Part shown: positions 32,896-45,800 of the stretch, one piece after another
Numbering within the stretch: the first letter of the stretch is position 1
Layout of the letters: each line of letters opens with the position of its first letter
Origin: Sanderia malayensis
Taxonomy: Eukaryota; Cnidaria; Scyphozoa; Semaeostomeae; Pelagiidae
Direction of reading: 5' to 3'
DNA length: 64,000 nucleotides
NCBI GenBank assembly: GCA_013076295.1
Contig: RQOL01000906.1
Location: 3,038,001 to 3,102,000 of the forward strand
Program-made: the position numbers and the translations under genes
The notes under the pieces: model-generated
Databases searched by the model: none
What the model saw: only the letters and a program-made list of their open reading frames with translations
Told to the model about the DNA's origin: nothing

Positions 32896-33299
32896 TAAAT
32901 TAAGAAATTAATGACCGTAGATACAGGCTAACAAAACCATGAAATATAGATCTCAAAATTCAAACATGACACAGTTGACATAAAATCAAACTTTCCTAAG
33001 CCTCAATTTAAAAGAAATCAAACGATTTCACTGCCGAAAAAAATATAGAGGCAATTTGTTCCGAGAGCAGTAAGCATTGCCCCCCGTAGGCCATAGCGTC
33101 ATTGCATTTACTGCACCCCCCAGGCCGTATCATCATTATCTGATCAGACGACTGTCGACCAACACAATACAAAAACGCGCACCACTAATTTTTGGCCCAG
33201 TTTACGAAAGCAATTTCGTGATAGTAATTGTTTTTAAATAATGAAAATCCCACGTCAAACAATTGAAGATCTTTGTGCAAATAAAACACCATAAAATAA

Positions 33300-33880
33300 C
33301 TATCTAGCAAACTAAGTAAGTAACTAAGTAATTAAATAATTAGCTAACTAACTAACTAAGTAACTAACTAACTAGCTAACTAACCAAATAAATAACTAAC
33401 TAACTAAGTAAGTAACTAATTAACTAAATAAATAACTAAGTAACTAATTAACTAAGCAAGTAACTAAATAACTAGCTACGTAACTAACTAAGTAACTAAA
33501 TAACTAACTAAGCAAGTAACTAAATAACTAGCCAACTAGCTAAGTAACTAACTAATTAACCAATCAACTAAGTAAGTAACTGATTTACTAAATAACTAAC
33601 TAACTAAATAAGTAAGTAACGAAATAACTAGCTAACTAACTAAGTAAGTAACCAATTAACTAAGTAACTAACTAAATAAGTAAGTAACTAAATGACTAGC
33701 TAACTAACTAAGTAAGTAACTAATTAGCTAAATAACTAACTAAGTAACTAAACAACTAACTAAGCAAGTAACTAAATAACTAGCTAAGTAACTAACTAAC
33801 TAAATAACTAGCCTAATTTACTAGCTAACCAAGTAAGTATCTAATTAACTAAGTAAGGAACTAATTAACCTAACCCAGAA
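33300..33880. repeat. Simple tetranucleotide satellite (AACT/AAGT/AAAT)n
   Basis: About 580 bp of degenerate 4 bp repeats (ctaactaa, taagtaac, ctagctaac) with a 4 bp phase kept almost throughout. It has stop codons in every frame and no gene. It sits between the two oppositely oriented dispersed repeat copies. Confidence 0.95.
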
Positions 33881-34289
33881 ATAGCATTAAAAATAAACCA
33901 AGAGAATCAACTCCAGGTCTCCTTCTCTATATTCGATGAACAAAAGCATTTCTAATGTTTGATATTTATTATCTAACAACAACTTAACCACCTCAACATT
34001 CTACCTAACTATGAAAACTCTAAATATATTCGAATAAGTGCACAAAGAAGTTAATTTGAATCAGTGAGTTGCAACCTAACTGGGTGGCCAGGGTCAAGGT
34101 TCTGGTGCATACTCTTGCGTAAATGTGATCTAAACAGTTCGATATCAGATTCAGCGACCCAGGCTTCAACTACGATGACGCGTACAATGCTTATTACTTC
34201 TCCTAGTTTTGGATGTCAACCAATATCAAGTCCTTATTTATCGAACTATATCCATAGAGATGCCAGAATGTAAACAAACACTTTTAGAT

Positions 34290-34515
34290 CCTGTCCTTAA
34301 AGTTTCAGGAACTTGGATATTCGAGTGGTAAGTGCGAATGAGAAGCAAGATGAATACAACATTTCTCTTACCATAGAATGAAGAACGGAACCCAAGAACT
34401 TGACAACAAAATGAACCAGGGAGACAGGATCCAATGACGATCAAACAATGCAAGACATACCAACAACACCCCACAAAGAACCAACGACTTGGCAGTGGTG
34501 GATGAGATGAGGGTG
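34290..34515 (-). repeat. Dispersed repeat, copy B (inverted relative to copy A)
   Basis: Reverse complement similarity to 32685-32895 over about 200 bp, with many substitutions, as expected for old copies of one repeat family. The pair forms an inverted arrangement about 1.4 kb apart, enclosing the tetranucleotide satellite. Confidence 0.65.
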
Positions 34516-34930
34516 CCATTCTTCCCTATACATCTCCAACGCTACAATAAATTACAAAGGTATTAGAAATTAATAATAAAACATCTAATAATAATATAAA
34601 GTTCATCAACAGTTTATATCCTTCCTTGTTCTTTATTATTCTTTGATATTGTCCTTTATCTCTGCATTGGTTTCCAGTCTTCAATTACCTTAAATCTTCT
34701 CCGGGTCTACAATACAACAAAACAAGAAAATAACGAAAGAGATCCACTTAAGAACAAAATATATCAAAGGCAACCTATAAATAGAAATCTATACCAGCAA
34801 TAGCGAAACTAAAGTACCCCACACCTCTATAGAAAAGGATGAGGTAGTCATGCATTGATTGCCAGATTCAACTTAATATCAACGCTGATATTAATTCCGA
34901 AGTATAATAGAGAACGACAGAAGTGAGATA

Positions 34931-35201
34931 CCGTAAATCCTCGAATAAGCCCCCACCTTCGAATAAGCCCCCCCCTCGAATAAGCCCCCATCCTGATAAT
35001 CATTTGCAAGGATATTGAGCCCAAGTATTGAGGCATTGAAGTTGTTTAGGAAATGTATTGCAAATAACAGCAAGTTTAAACCAATAACTTTATTGATTGG
35101 CTGCATCGTATAGCTTTTATTTTTCTTAATGTTGAACAATAATCCAGCTAAAATTTCGTTTTTGCAAATAAGCCCCCGGGGGTTTATTCGAGGATTTACG
35201 G
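34931..35201. mobile_element. TA-target MITE inserted in a 21 bp tandem repeat
   Basis: The ends are inverted: CCGTAAATCCTCGAATAAGC (34931-34950) and TTTATTCGAGGATTTACGG ending at 35201. TA flanks each end (34929-34930 and 35202-35203). The left flank CAGAAGTGAGA and the right flank AAGGTGGTC reconstitute the junction GTGAGATAAAGGTGG seen intact in the neighbouring 21 bp repeats, so TA was duplicated on insertion. Near the ends CGAATAAGCCCCC occurs in three tandem copies. No transposase frame is present. The TA target is compatible with Tc1/mariner-type or related elements. Confidence 0.85.
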
Positions 35202-35202
35202 T

Positions 35203-35287
35203 AAAGGTGGTCAAAAGTATGATAAAGGTGGACAGAAGTGAGATAAAGGTGGTCAGAAGTGAGATAAAGGTGGTCAGAAGTGAGATA
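35203..35287. repeat. 21 bp tandem repeat
   Basis: Four adjacent copies of AAAGGTGGTCAGAAGTGAGAT with few differences. A further partial copy lies on the far side of the adjacent MITE (ending at 34930), showing that the array was split by the insertion. Confidence 0.9.
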
Positions 35288-35289
35288 AA

Positions 35290-36239
35290 TCCAATGGAAA
35301 TACTCATATGTAATTAATCAATATTAACTCCCTTTTATGTCCATCCATTCCATTTTGGCATCTGATTCTTCCGATCCTCATTCTCAATAATTCAAAGAAG
35401 AATTATTAGTAATTTTCTTCACAACATTGGCTTGTTTCTTCCTCCGTTTGAAAAATATGATGGCCTCGAGGTTTTCTTTAACTTTCCTTTTACAGCCAAC
35501 TTCGTTTTATAGCATCATTTTATATAATAAAAGACAAAAAAGGACATTATATACCTGTAATTAACTTACTAAGCAATTAAATTTGCATGGCAATAATAAA
35601 TCAAAACAACATGATTGATATATTAGCAGATAGCGTACCAAGGATTGGTGAAAGATGGGGTCACAGTGAATTTTTCTTTCAAATTTCACCAAGACTTGCT
35701 TATTCTTTGGAGTGCATTAGTAAAATTGTGTACGTCTTTCTGTAATGAAATTATATAAATTATTTAATATGATAAAAGCTCACAAGCAATTAATAGAATA
35801 CGATTACAAGTTAATAATAAATAAAAACGACAATCTTGAAAAGTTGAAATTGTAATATTGTTCAAGGTATGTACAAGGAATATCCATCCATCATGGTGGT
35901 TTTCAGCCATGTGTGTATGAATCACAAATGGACGATACCACAGCGCGAATAAATATATCAGCAATAAATAAACTTAAAAAGAATGGTCCACAAAAACAGC
36001 AAAATTTATACCAATGATAAAGTATGATAAAAACAACTAGAATAATAAGACAAAAAGTGTAGTTATACGAAAAATGAGAGAATGCCTGCCAGCAATGTGG
36101 CATACACAATGCTGCAACTGTGCAACTTAATCTACAATGCAGCAACTGTGCTCAAGTGTTGGTATTGCGTGTTAAGTTAGTCCGTCCTTTTTTCGTAAAT
36201 GTACTTAGCCTGACATGTTGAACATTCTACCGTTTCGCC
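35290..36239. other. Spacer downstream of EIF4A3
   Basis: AT-rich sequence expected to include the EIF4A3 3' UTR. ORFs in it show no family features. Nothing else is recognised. Confidence 0.35.
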
Positions 36240-39200
36240 TTACACAAGATCAGCAACTAAAAATGATAAACATATAAGTCAAAACTAAATAAATTGTTCG
36301 TGGTCTATTAGATTAATGACAAGAACTTAAGTTGTATATAACTTGATATAGTTTGAAGTAACTTACTATTCATGGGCATCTCGTCAATCTGTGTGCTGTA
36401 ATACTGTTCAATGTCTCTTAATATACGGATATCATCGGATTTCACGAAATTTATTGCAACACCTTTTCTTCCAAACCGACCAGATCGACCGATTCTAAAA
36501 CAAAGCAAATCAAAACATAGATTAAGACAAGAAAGTTTATAGCTCTAGAAGATATTGCCAATCCTAATAACTCAAACCTCCAATGGACTAACGAAAATGG
36601 CACAAGTTAACAAAACCTCGAGTTATTGGGTGTTAGAATGGGCTAGCAAAGCTTTCAAGGGAAATGCAAATTGGTTCAGACCATCCAAGTATTGAGTTGT
36701 TCTAGTTTTGTTTAGAGTTAGAGAGATTGAAGTTAAAAGTAAACACATCAAAGATTAACAAGATGAGAATGAAAACATACCTGTGAATATATAATTCACG
36801 ATTGTTTGGTAAATCATAATTAATAACCAATGACACTTGTGATACATCCAAACCTCTTGCCCATAAATCAGTTGATATAAGTACACGACTAGAAAAGAGA
36901 TAAACAAATTGAGTTGAATTACAGCATCAGTCATAAATATAGTTAATTTTATGGGTAGAAAATTCCAAGCTCATTGATAAAAACAATAAAAAATTGATGC
37001 GAATTTGTAAATCTAATACCTTTGAGCTGATCTGAATTCTTTCATGATGGCTTCACGCTCTTTTTGGGGCATATCTCCGTGCATTGCGGACACAGTGAAA
37101 TTTGCTTCTGCCATTTTCTCAGTCAACCAATCAACCTTCCTCTTCGTATTTACAAATATTACAGCTTGGGTTATGGTGAGAGTGTCATACAAATCGCAAA
37201 GTGTTTCAAACTTCCATTCTTCTCTTTCGACTGCCACAAAGAACTGTTTGATGCCTTCCAATGTCAATTCATCACTGCAAACAAAAATAACACCATATCA
37301 CAATATGATTTCAACATGATTTAATTTTCTGACATACAAATGTGAGCTTTTTTCAAGACTAGAATATCATTAAGCCAATACTAACCGTTTCACTAAGATT
37401 CTTATTGGATCTGTCATAAACTTATTTGTCATTTCAAGAATTTCATGTGGAAGGGTAGCACTCACAAGAACAACCTGAAATTCAGATAAAAAATTTAAAT
37501 ACAACTTATAGCAAGTTGACAAAACATAAAATCCAACCAAGGGATGACATTAAACAGGTATCTTACTTGAGTTGCTGGTGGAAGAAATCTGTAAACGTCG
37601 TATATTTGTTCCTTGAAGCCTAAATGGAAAATAATAAAAAATATATACATGGAAATTTATCAAACGGGAAAATGAAAAAAGTACTGGGGAAATAGCCTCA
37701 GTAAAGAGAAAAAACTCAGATAAATGGAATTAAAATTTTGGGTTTATTATTGAAGCACATGATTGTCAACTATCAATTTGAGCTTAAACTATTTTTCAAA
37801 TACACAAAAAAGCTTAAATGTTAAATGCATAATTAATTAATTAAATATATACCTTTGTTTAACATCTCATCAGCCTCATCCAGAATTAACATTTTTATTG
37901 ACCTCGTTCTTAGATTTCTTCTTTTTATCATATCTAGAAGATGCAAACAAGAATCACTAAACTAATAGTAATATAGAAGAGAAGGAAGAATAATTATTCA
38001 TGACTTTGAACTGCGTAAATCCCAATAATATGAACCCTCAATAACTCGAACAAGTTTGTATTCCCCTTGGGTAAGCAATCACAGTGATAACACAAATAAT
38101 TAATTACCCAAAATATGATAACCTTATTTCAAATCTGTCTCTACATCATGAAATCTAAATCATGGATTGAGCTTCCTTATCGAGTGGATTAGCTGAAGAG
38201 TGAAAATACTCACCAAAAACTCTGCCAGGAGTTCCAGAAACAACATGTTGGCCATAATCAAGTTTTCGAATATCTTCACCAACATTTGTGCCACCAATAC
38301 AGGAATGGCACTGAACACTCATGTAATCACCAAGTGCAAGAATGACCTGAATAAACCATTATCATCATCATTATTTTCTATTTTATTTTCACCATCATTA
38401 TGTGTTCATAGCTTCTGTTCTAGCAAAGAACACCGGTCAATCTATTTAATGTGATATTAATTTAGTCTATATATACTCTAATTATTATCTTTATTATTAA
38501 GCTAGAAACTTATCAATGAAAAATATAGATAATGAATTAAATATACTTTTTGAACTTGAGTTGCCAATTCTCTTGTTGGTGAAAGGACAAGGACTTGTGT
38601 TTCTCTTAGCTGAAAACAAAAAAAACAATAAGGCGGGCAACACAAATATGTTATGTTAGTGTCACCCGACCGACCATAATTCTAAACAAAAAAATCCGGA
38701 TTTTTGGGTCGGGCGTCATTTAAAATGACATCCTTTTCAGATGTTGTGTGAACACGAAATATAAAAGAAAAATGTTTCGCTGTCTGAATTGAAAAGTTTT
38801 ATAATACGTGTAACTTTTGTGTAACTTCGTGCATGCTTCCAAAATAAAAATGGCTATCTGAACTTCGAATCAGGTGTAGGCCTAGTTTTAAAATTCCTTC
38901 GATTGGAAGATTTTTCAAATTTAGGCCCATTTTTTAAATATTTCGAAAAAATCAAGAAAATTTTATGCCGACCGACCGCCCGACCGAAAATTTGAGTTCA
39001 AGATGACACTAACATAACATATTTGTGTTGCCCGCCTAAGTAAAAACATAATATTTGTTGGTTACAATTACTAAGATGTTCATGATTTTACATACATAAA
39101 ACAATAAAAAAAATGTTAAAAATACTTTTGTATCGACACATTGCAATGCTGAAATCGAAAATGTGGCTGTTTTTCCAGTTCCAGATTGAGACCTGAGAAT

Positions 39201-39726
39201 AATTCAATTTCACGGTTTAGCAAGCGTTCAATAATGTACAGATTTGAATGTTATCTGTAGGACTAGAAAGCTGGCAGTTCAGAATAGAGTCAGGGTTCTG
39301 GATAATGTATTTGATTGGCCCCATAAAAAGCTTCTCCCAAACACAAAATGTCATGTCCCCCCCTCCGCGGCTGACTTAACAGTTGTAAAGACAAAAATAT
39401 ACAGTAACTTACTGTGCAATAACATCTCTTCCTTTGACAATTGGTATTATTGCTCTTTGTTGAATAGCTGATGGTTTTTCAAATCCTTAAAATCGTAAAA
39501 AAGTATATAGGTAACTCTGCAACCCACCAACAAGCAAATGTAAATTTAGGCCATTTATTTTAAAACAAAAACTTTACTTACCATACGCATATATACCCCG
39601 CAATAGGTCTTCTCTTATTTTCATTGAATCAAATGTTGGAGTAACGGACACCTCCTCTGATGTTTCAAATACTATCTTAGCATCATCATCCTCAACAACG
39701 CGACGTTCTCGCTTATTGTCCGCCAT
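36240..39726 (-). CDS. EIF4A3: Eukaryotic initiation factor 4A-III (exon junction complex DEAD-box helicase)
   Basis: EIF4A3 is the RNA-clamping ATPase of the exon junction complex. Exon 1 (39582-39726) encodes [20 protein letters not shown] and ends [12 protein letters not shown]. Later exons carry [14 protein letters not shown] (Q motif), the Walker A loop with [23 protein letters not shown], the DEAD box [71 protein letters not shown] and [17 protein letters not shown]. The terminal mini-exon adds VADLV after DEMPMN and stops at 36240-36242, matching the MPMNVADLI ending of EIF4A3. The [20 protein letters not shown] block separates it from eIF4A-I/II. Note that LWARGLDV is the EIF4A3 form of ARGxDV. 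One intron contains a Harbinger-type MITE. It is head to head with DHTKD1. Confidence 0.97.
38632..39036. mobile_element. PIF/Harbinger-type MITE in an EIF4A3 intron
   Basis: The ends form perfect inverted repeats of about 33 bp: GGCGGGCAACACAAATATG at the left (38632 onward, continuing through TTATGTTAGTGTCA) and its exact complement ending CATATTTGTGTTGCCCGCC at 39036. TAA flanks both sides (38629-38631 and 39037-39039), the 3 bp target type of Harbinger elements. The 405 bp body has CCCGACCGACC near both ends and no transposase frame. Perfect ends suggest fairly recent activity. Confidence 0.88.
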
Positions 39727-39893
39727 TTTTTTAGAAAAGGAAAAGAGAAAGGCGAAGCAGCATGGGAAGCATTGGGCACGTGTTTGTTGATGCGGAGCCT
39801 CATTTGGCTTGCGGCTTCGCATCGCAAGTTGCTGCTTGTGCCAATGCCAAGAAGCAATTAACATATTCATAATAACATCTTTGAATAAAATTC
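39727..39893. promoter_or_regulatory. Bidirectional promoter interval, EIF4A3 / DHTKD1
   Basis: Only 167 bp separate the divergent start codons, so both 5' UTRs and both core promoters must fit here or overlap the genes. The sequence next to EIF4A3 (39760-39850) is GC-richer than its surroundings (tgcggagcctcatttggcttgcggcttcgcatcgc). Bidirectional promoter function is inferred from spacing. Confidence 0.6.
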
Positions 39894-42800
39894 ATGATGT
39901 TAAGAAATTGTGCATATCGTTTTCAAGTTGCTCCCTGCAGAAAATACACTTACCGGAATTATAAGACAAAAGTTGGGTATTTTGGATACATTCCTAAGGA
40001 GAAAAATTCGAAACATTTTTTAAATACAGGTAACTTCCCACTTCGATGATGCTCTAATTTCATGTTTATTTTCAGTTTAATTATATAATATACTAATCTT
40101 AACAAAAATACAATTATCACACAATTTTAAAAATTTTCACAAGTTTCAAATGTTAAATTGAGTGTTGTTTGTATAAACCAATTGTGACTGTAAAAGCAAC
40201 AAAAACAATTCTTTTGAAAACTGGGAATAAAAAAATATTAATAATGCAAAAGTTGTGGTAAAGAGGGGATGCATTTGAAATTTGAATAATATTTTATCTT
40301 TCTTTTGTGCCAATACAGGTGTAATGCACAACCTACTAGTATATTGAAATCATAAATTTTAATCATTAATGTTAATCAGATGTTTATTTTTTGCATTTAG
40401 ATAAACTTGTAATAGAAAATAGATATAAAAATGCAAAATTGCTACGTTTGATAACCGCCTTCAGAGACTATGGGTATAAAAATGCTGACCTTGATCCATT
40501 AAAATTAAGAGAGAAGTATATTTTTTTAATAATAATTTATAATTTATTATCTACTTTGCTGTTCGATGTTGTTATTTAGTAATAATTACATGTTATTTTT
40601 GTTCTCATAATTTGTCTACACAATTTTTTAGAAGTTGTCCTGAACTGAATCCTGCTTTGTATGGCTTCGATGAAAGCTATTCTGATGAAAAATACAACCT
40701 TGAAGGTTTATGGCTATTTTGATAATTATCTCATGCTTTATATGCAATGCTTTTTTGACGTTTTCAGCCTTGCCAATGTGGGTGAAATTCATTTTTTACA
40801 TGTCACATCTTTTAGGACTTCTGAATTTAAATGGAAGAAGTGAAGCAAGATTTGATGAAATTTTGAAACATTTGGAAGAGACGTATTGTCATGCATTATC
40901 TGCAGAGATATCACACATCAAAGTAAGAAATACTCATCTTAATTTAAAGATATTTTTACTAGACACACTTCACTATTTTATTCAATATTGTATTTTTGTT
41001 GTGTCAGAATGAAGATGAAAGTAACTGGCTTGCTTCTAAAGTTGAAGAAAGTCGAAGTTGGGACATTGGTACAGATAAAAAAGTAAAAACTGCAGTTGAA
41101 ATGCTGAAGTCTCAGGTGATTTTGAGCTATTGTGATTGCAATCTTTATGATATCTGTTCAAGTTGATTTTGCATATTCTATTTGACATAATATTGAATAT
41201 TATTTCAGGCATTTGATCATTTTGTTGGCAAGAAGTTTATGACATTAAAACGATACAGCGGAGAAGGGGCAGAGAGCATGATTGCCTTTTTGACTGAATT
41301 ATTTTCGTTATCTGCCCATTGTAAATATCTGTAATTTTGCCACTTAACCAATATATAGCAATAAATATAAGTCTAGGTAATTTAATATGTGCAAAAGAAG
41401 TAATTAAGTACACAAGTAATTAAGTAATTAAGTAATGCTGTACTTAACTACTTCTTTTGCACATATTAAATTACCTAAACATTATTTTATTGCTATATAT
41501 TTTCAATTGATGTGCTGAACGCAAACAATTTGGATATTATTTGAACCACATGACAACCCTGTGTACAGGCGAACCGCCCCATAAAAAGTGCAAATATGGC
41601 AACCCTGTTCGCCCAGCCTTGCACAAGCCCAGAGAGCTCCCTCATTCTCAGAAATGCTTTCTAGGCCATGACACTTCTTCATAGATCTTTACATTATTTT
41701 TCTAAGCTTTGTGGGGCATGTAAACGCTTTTTAGAAAACCATTGTGGACTTTTGCAAGCAACCTCTTGCTTCTGTATTTAATTGACGCAATAATTAATAA
41801 TTTGCATAATTAACATAATTAACATGATTAATTCCAGATGACGTTAAAGATCTTACTCTTTGCTTGGCTCACCGTGGAAGACTGAACCTTTTGACTGGTC
41901 TTTTAAATTATCCCCATGGACAAATGTTTGCCAAGGTAAGCAAAGCATCTAACATAACACAACAGCATGAATTTAACTTCTATGTTATATGCGAGTATTG
42001 GCCCAATTTTCTTTTAAAAATTTATCTGGTTGCATTAATTGTGTTTTATTTTGCAGATGAAAGGCAACCCTGAATTTGCGAGTGATTTGAAATACTCTGG
42101 CGATGTTTTGTCTCATCTGTGTAAGTTCTTCATTGTTCATCAACTTGTTTGTTATAATTAAACAATTGAACAATGAAATGCAAAGTAATTCAAACATTTC
42201 AAACCTGCGACCGTTGCCCTGCGTGGCATGTTGTTTGGTACTGCGCAGGAACGTATACAACGTAATGCTATTATGGATGGTTGAGTCACTCCGTCATGAA
42301 CTATGCTTTTGAATATTTTTGATGTTATGCTTCAGATGCTTCGACTGATTTACAGTTCCATGGTAAAGATTTACACGTATCATTATTGCCGAACCCTTCA
42401 CATCTGGAATCAATCAACCCGAGTGCAGTAGGCAAAACAAGAGCGAAACAACTGTCGTTCAAAGAAGGTCATTATAATCAAGATGGTTCATCATCATCAT
42501 CAAATATGGGTGATCAGGCCTTGTGCCTTCAAATTCATGGAGATGCCGCAGTCGCTGCTCAGGTTTCTTTTCGTCTTTCAATTCAATCCTTTTTCAATTA
42601 TTTTGATATACTTATTTCAATGTTTGTTTGAAGCTACGTTCTCGGCTTAACAGGGTATTGTAATGGAAACGGCTTGCATGGCTAACCTGCCTCATTATGA
42701 CATTGGAGGTAGCATTCATCTCGTTGTGAATAATCAACTTGGATTCACCACCCCTGCAGATAGAGCCAGGTTTTTGTCGCTCATATTATCTCTTCCTTGA

Positions 42801-45800
42801 TTCCCTGTTGATTTGGAAACATAGTTTCCTCACTTCTGTGCTGATTGACTTACGTCATGGGTTTGTATTTGCAGTTCCGCCATGCATTGCAGTGATGTTA
42901 TGAAAATGATTGGGGCGCCTGTGATTCATGTTAACGGTGATCATCCAGAGGTGAGCGTCATTTTACAATTACCTCCTTCTTACCCCCGTGCCAGAGCGAC
43001 GATACTCAGTTAACTGGCTGATAATGCAGAATAGTCCAGGGGGTATTATATCTCGTGTTATCGTGTGTGTTACAGGAGGTGCTGAAAGCATGTCGAATTG
43101 CGATGGAATACCGAATGAAGTTTAGAAAAGATGTCATGGTTAATATGCTTTGCTTTCGTAGATGGTAAGAACTTGCATGAAATCAAGCTCGTTTTAAGCA
43201 TTTATTCAATGAACGCATCGCATGATAATGCTACAAGCTTGGTATAGTAGTTGTATCATGTATGTTAGATGTAATTTGCCACAAGAACAATTATAGTAAA
43301 TTGCCGATAATGCAAACTAACTGGTTTCTGTTGTTTCATTATGCTTAGGGGACACAATGAGATAGATGATCCGACATTTACTAACCCATCAATGTACAGA
43401 ATAATCAACGATCGTATATCTACACCTGATTTATATGCGAAGAAACTCATTGACGCAGGCTGCACAACACAGGGATATTTGGATGAAGAGATCGCCCTAT
43501 ACAATGACCTGATGAGCGCAGCTTTGGCGAGTTGTGATAAACAGCATCCAAAACACGTTCATTTTAAAGAAAATTGGAAATCGTTTAAACAGGCTCAGGA
43601 TGAAGTTGTCACGCTGTGGGATTCAGGTCAATATGTGTCATAAACAGATGATTCATAACGTTATGCATTGCATTGTATTGTGTCTTTTTATGGTCGTTTC
43701 TCTGTTTTTAAGGATGTGCTTTGGAAACTCTTCGTTTTGTTGGTGAAAAGTCTGTCAGCATTGCAGATGGTTTCAATATTCATCCTCATTTGAAGAAAAT
43801 GCACTGTGAAGCACGGTTGAATAAGTTAAAGGAGGGAAAACACATTGATTGGGCCACCGCTGAAGCCCTGGCATTTGGATCTCTCTTACATGAAGGTATA
43901 TACCACGCTCTGTTATGTTCATCTCTGTCGCTCCCACTTTTCTAGTGTTGCACCATTACGAGACGAGTAAATGCGACATGATTGTCGAACGATTGTGATG
44001 AAAAGAAATGAAACGATATTGTTATCATACCATCAGTATTGAAGCGTTGTACATGTAACCTGTACGACCACTTCTATGATATGACTGATTGAATTTGTCC
44101 CCAAAGGCATCAATGTACGATTAAGTGGACAAGACGTTGGTCGTGGTACTTTTAGTCATCGTCATTGTATGCTGGTTGATCAGAAAGAAGATGAAGTCAT
44201 TGTACCATTGAATCATATGCAGGAAGATCAAAAGGCGTTTCTTGAGGTATGCTAACTAACTGCATTCCTAGTTGTATGTGTTTGCTGTACAATGTATCCA
44301 GGTTGGTATTAGCATTGAATGTATACTTGTTTTGATTTGCTTACTAGGTAGCAAATAGTCCTTTGTCAGAGGAGGCAGTTATTGGCTTCGAATATGGAAT
44401 GAGTATTGATAATCCAAAGAATTTGATCGTCTGGGAGGCGCAGTTTGGTGACTTCTTCAATGGCGCACAGATTATATTTGACACTTTCATTACTTCAGGA
44501 GAATGTTCGCATTTTTTCACATTTTCTCTTTATTGATTCATTGCATGATGTTTTGATTTAATTTCCAATAATACCATCTTATTTATTAATTTATTTTTTA
44601 GTGAAATGGATCTTGCAAAGCGGTTTGGTTGTCATGTTACCACATGGATACGATGGAGCTGGGCCCGAACATTCTTCTTGTAGAATCGAAAGATTTCTGC
44701 AGGTTTGAATTTGTATATATGCTTACTTACAACACATCAGACAGGCCTTCATGCACGCATGAATTAACGAACGAATTAATGGAATTAGATACTTAATACA
44801 CCAGTTAATGTATATTTCATTATATTAAATACAATATACAATTCGTTATTAGTTGCAACTTTGTTATTTTTAGCTTTCTGATAGCAAAGAAGATTCCGTT
44901 GATGGTGATAATGTGAATTTTTCGATTGTCAATCCAACGACTCCTGCGCAGTACTTTCATCTACTGCGAAGACAGGTATGTTATCACTTGCTGTATTCAA
45001 TGCATGTTAACTTCAATCACCCGTTTTAATGACACAGGTGTGATCTTTGGATGACGTATGGATTCTGAAAAAATGCACACGGCAGCAGATCTTCTTGAGC
45101 CTTGGGGTGTTATTGTTATTTTTGATGTTGGCAGAAGGCGCCATCTCCTTAACACAACGTGAATAGCTCGTTTAATCTCTTTGCTTCGGTACCAATATAT
45201 GATCGGGTTCAGCGAGCTGTTTGCGAACACAAATACATCCACCCAAGTATCGAGAAGAAAAATCACGTGTACACTATCTCCCACGATGCTGCGTACGATT
45301 AACAATGGTAACAATGGAAGATAGCAAATCAACATGACGAAAATAACAATGGCTATTGTGTTTGTGTTCGAACTTCTTGCGTCTGTTATCAGTCGGCGCT
45401 GCTGAGATGGCTGAGATAGTTGTCCCCGAAGTTGTTGATTGATTTGTTGCCGATGTTTTAGGACGATTCCAAATATTTGTCCATACGAAATGAGAACGAC
45501 GAAGATGTTCAATGATATGATTGTCGTTATAGCGATGAAGAATGTAGATACATTGAACACTTTGAGGAAGGGGAAGAGAATGAAAATACCCCATAATAAC
45601 CATGCTATGACAATGATCTTGATATACCTCTCAGTTGATGCAATGTTAGGATACCTGAATGGCATTTTTATAGCTACCCACCGATCAATGCTTATGATTG
45701 TAACATTCTGAATTGACGCACCGATGCATAAGAATGCGTAATAGGCACATATGGAGCGAACAATGCAATTGTGTTCACCCCATGCTTCCAATATCCGTCT

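Noticed and set aside
41555..41640. Possible solo hAT end (AATATGGCAACCCTG)
   Set aside because: Resembles the right end of the hAT MITE at 19.2-19.5 kb, but no partner end or duplication was found.
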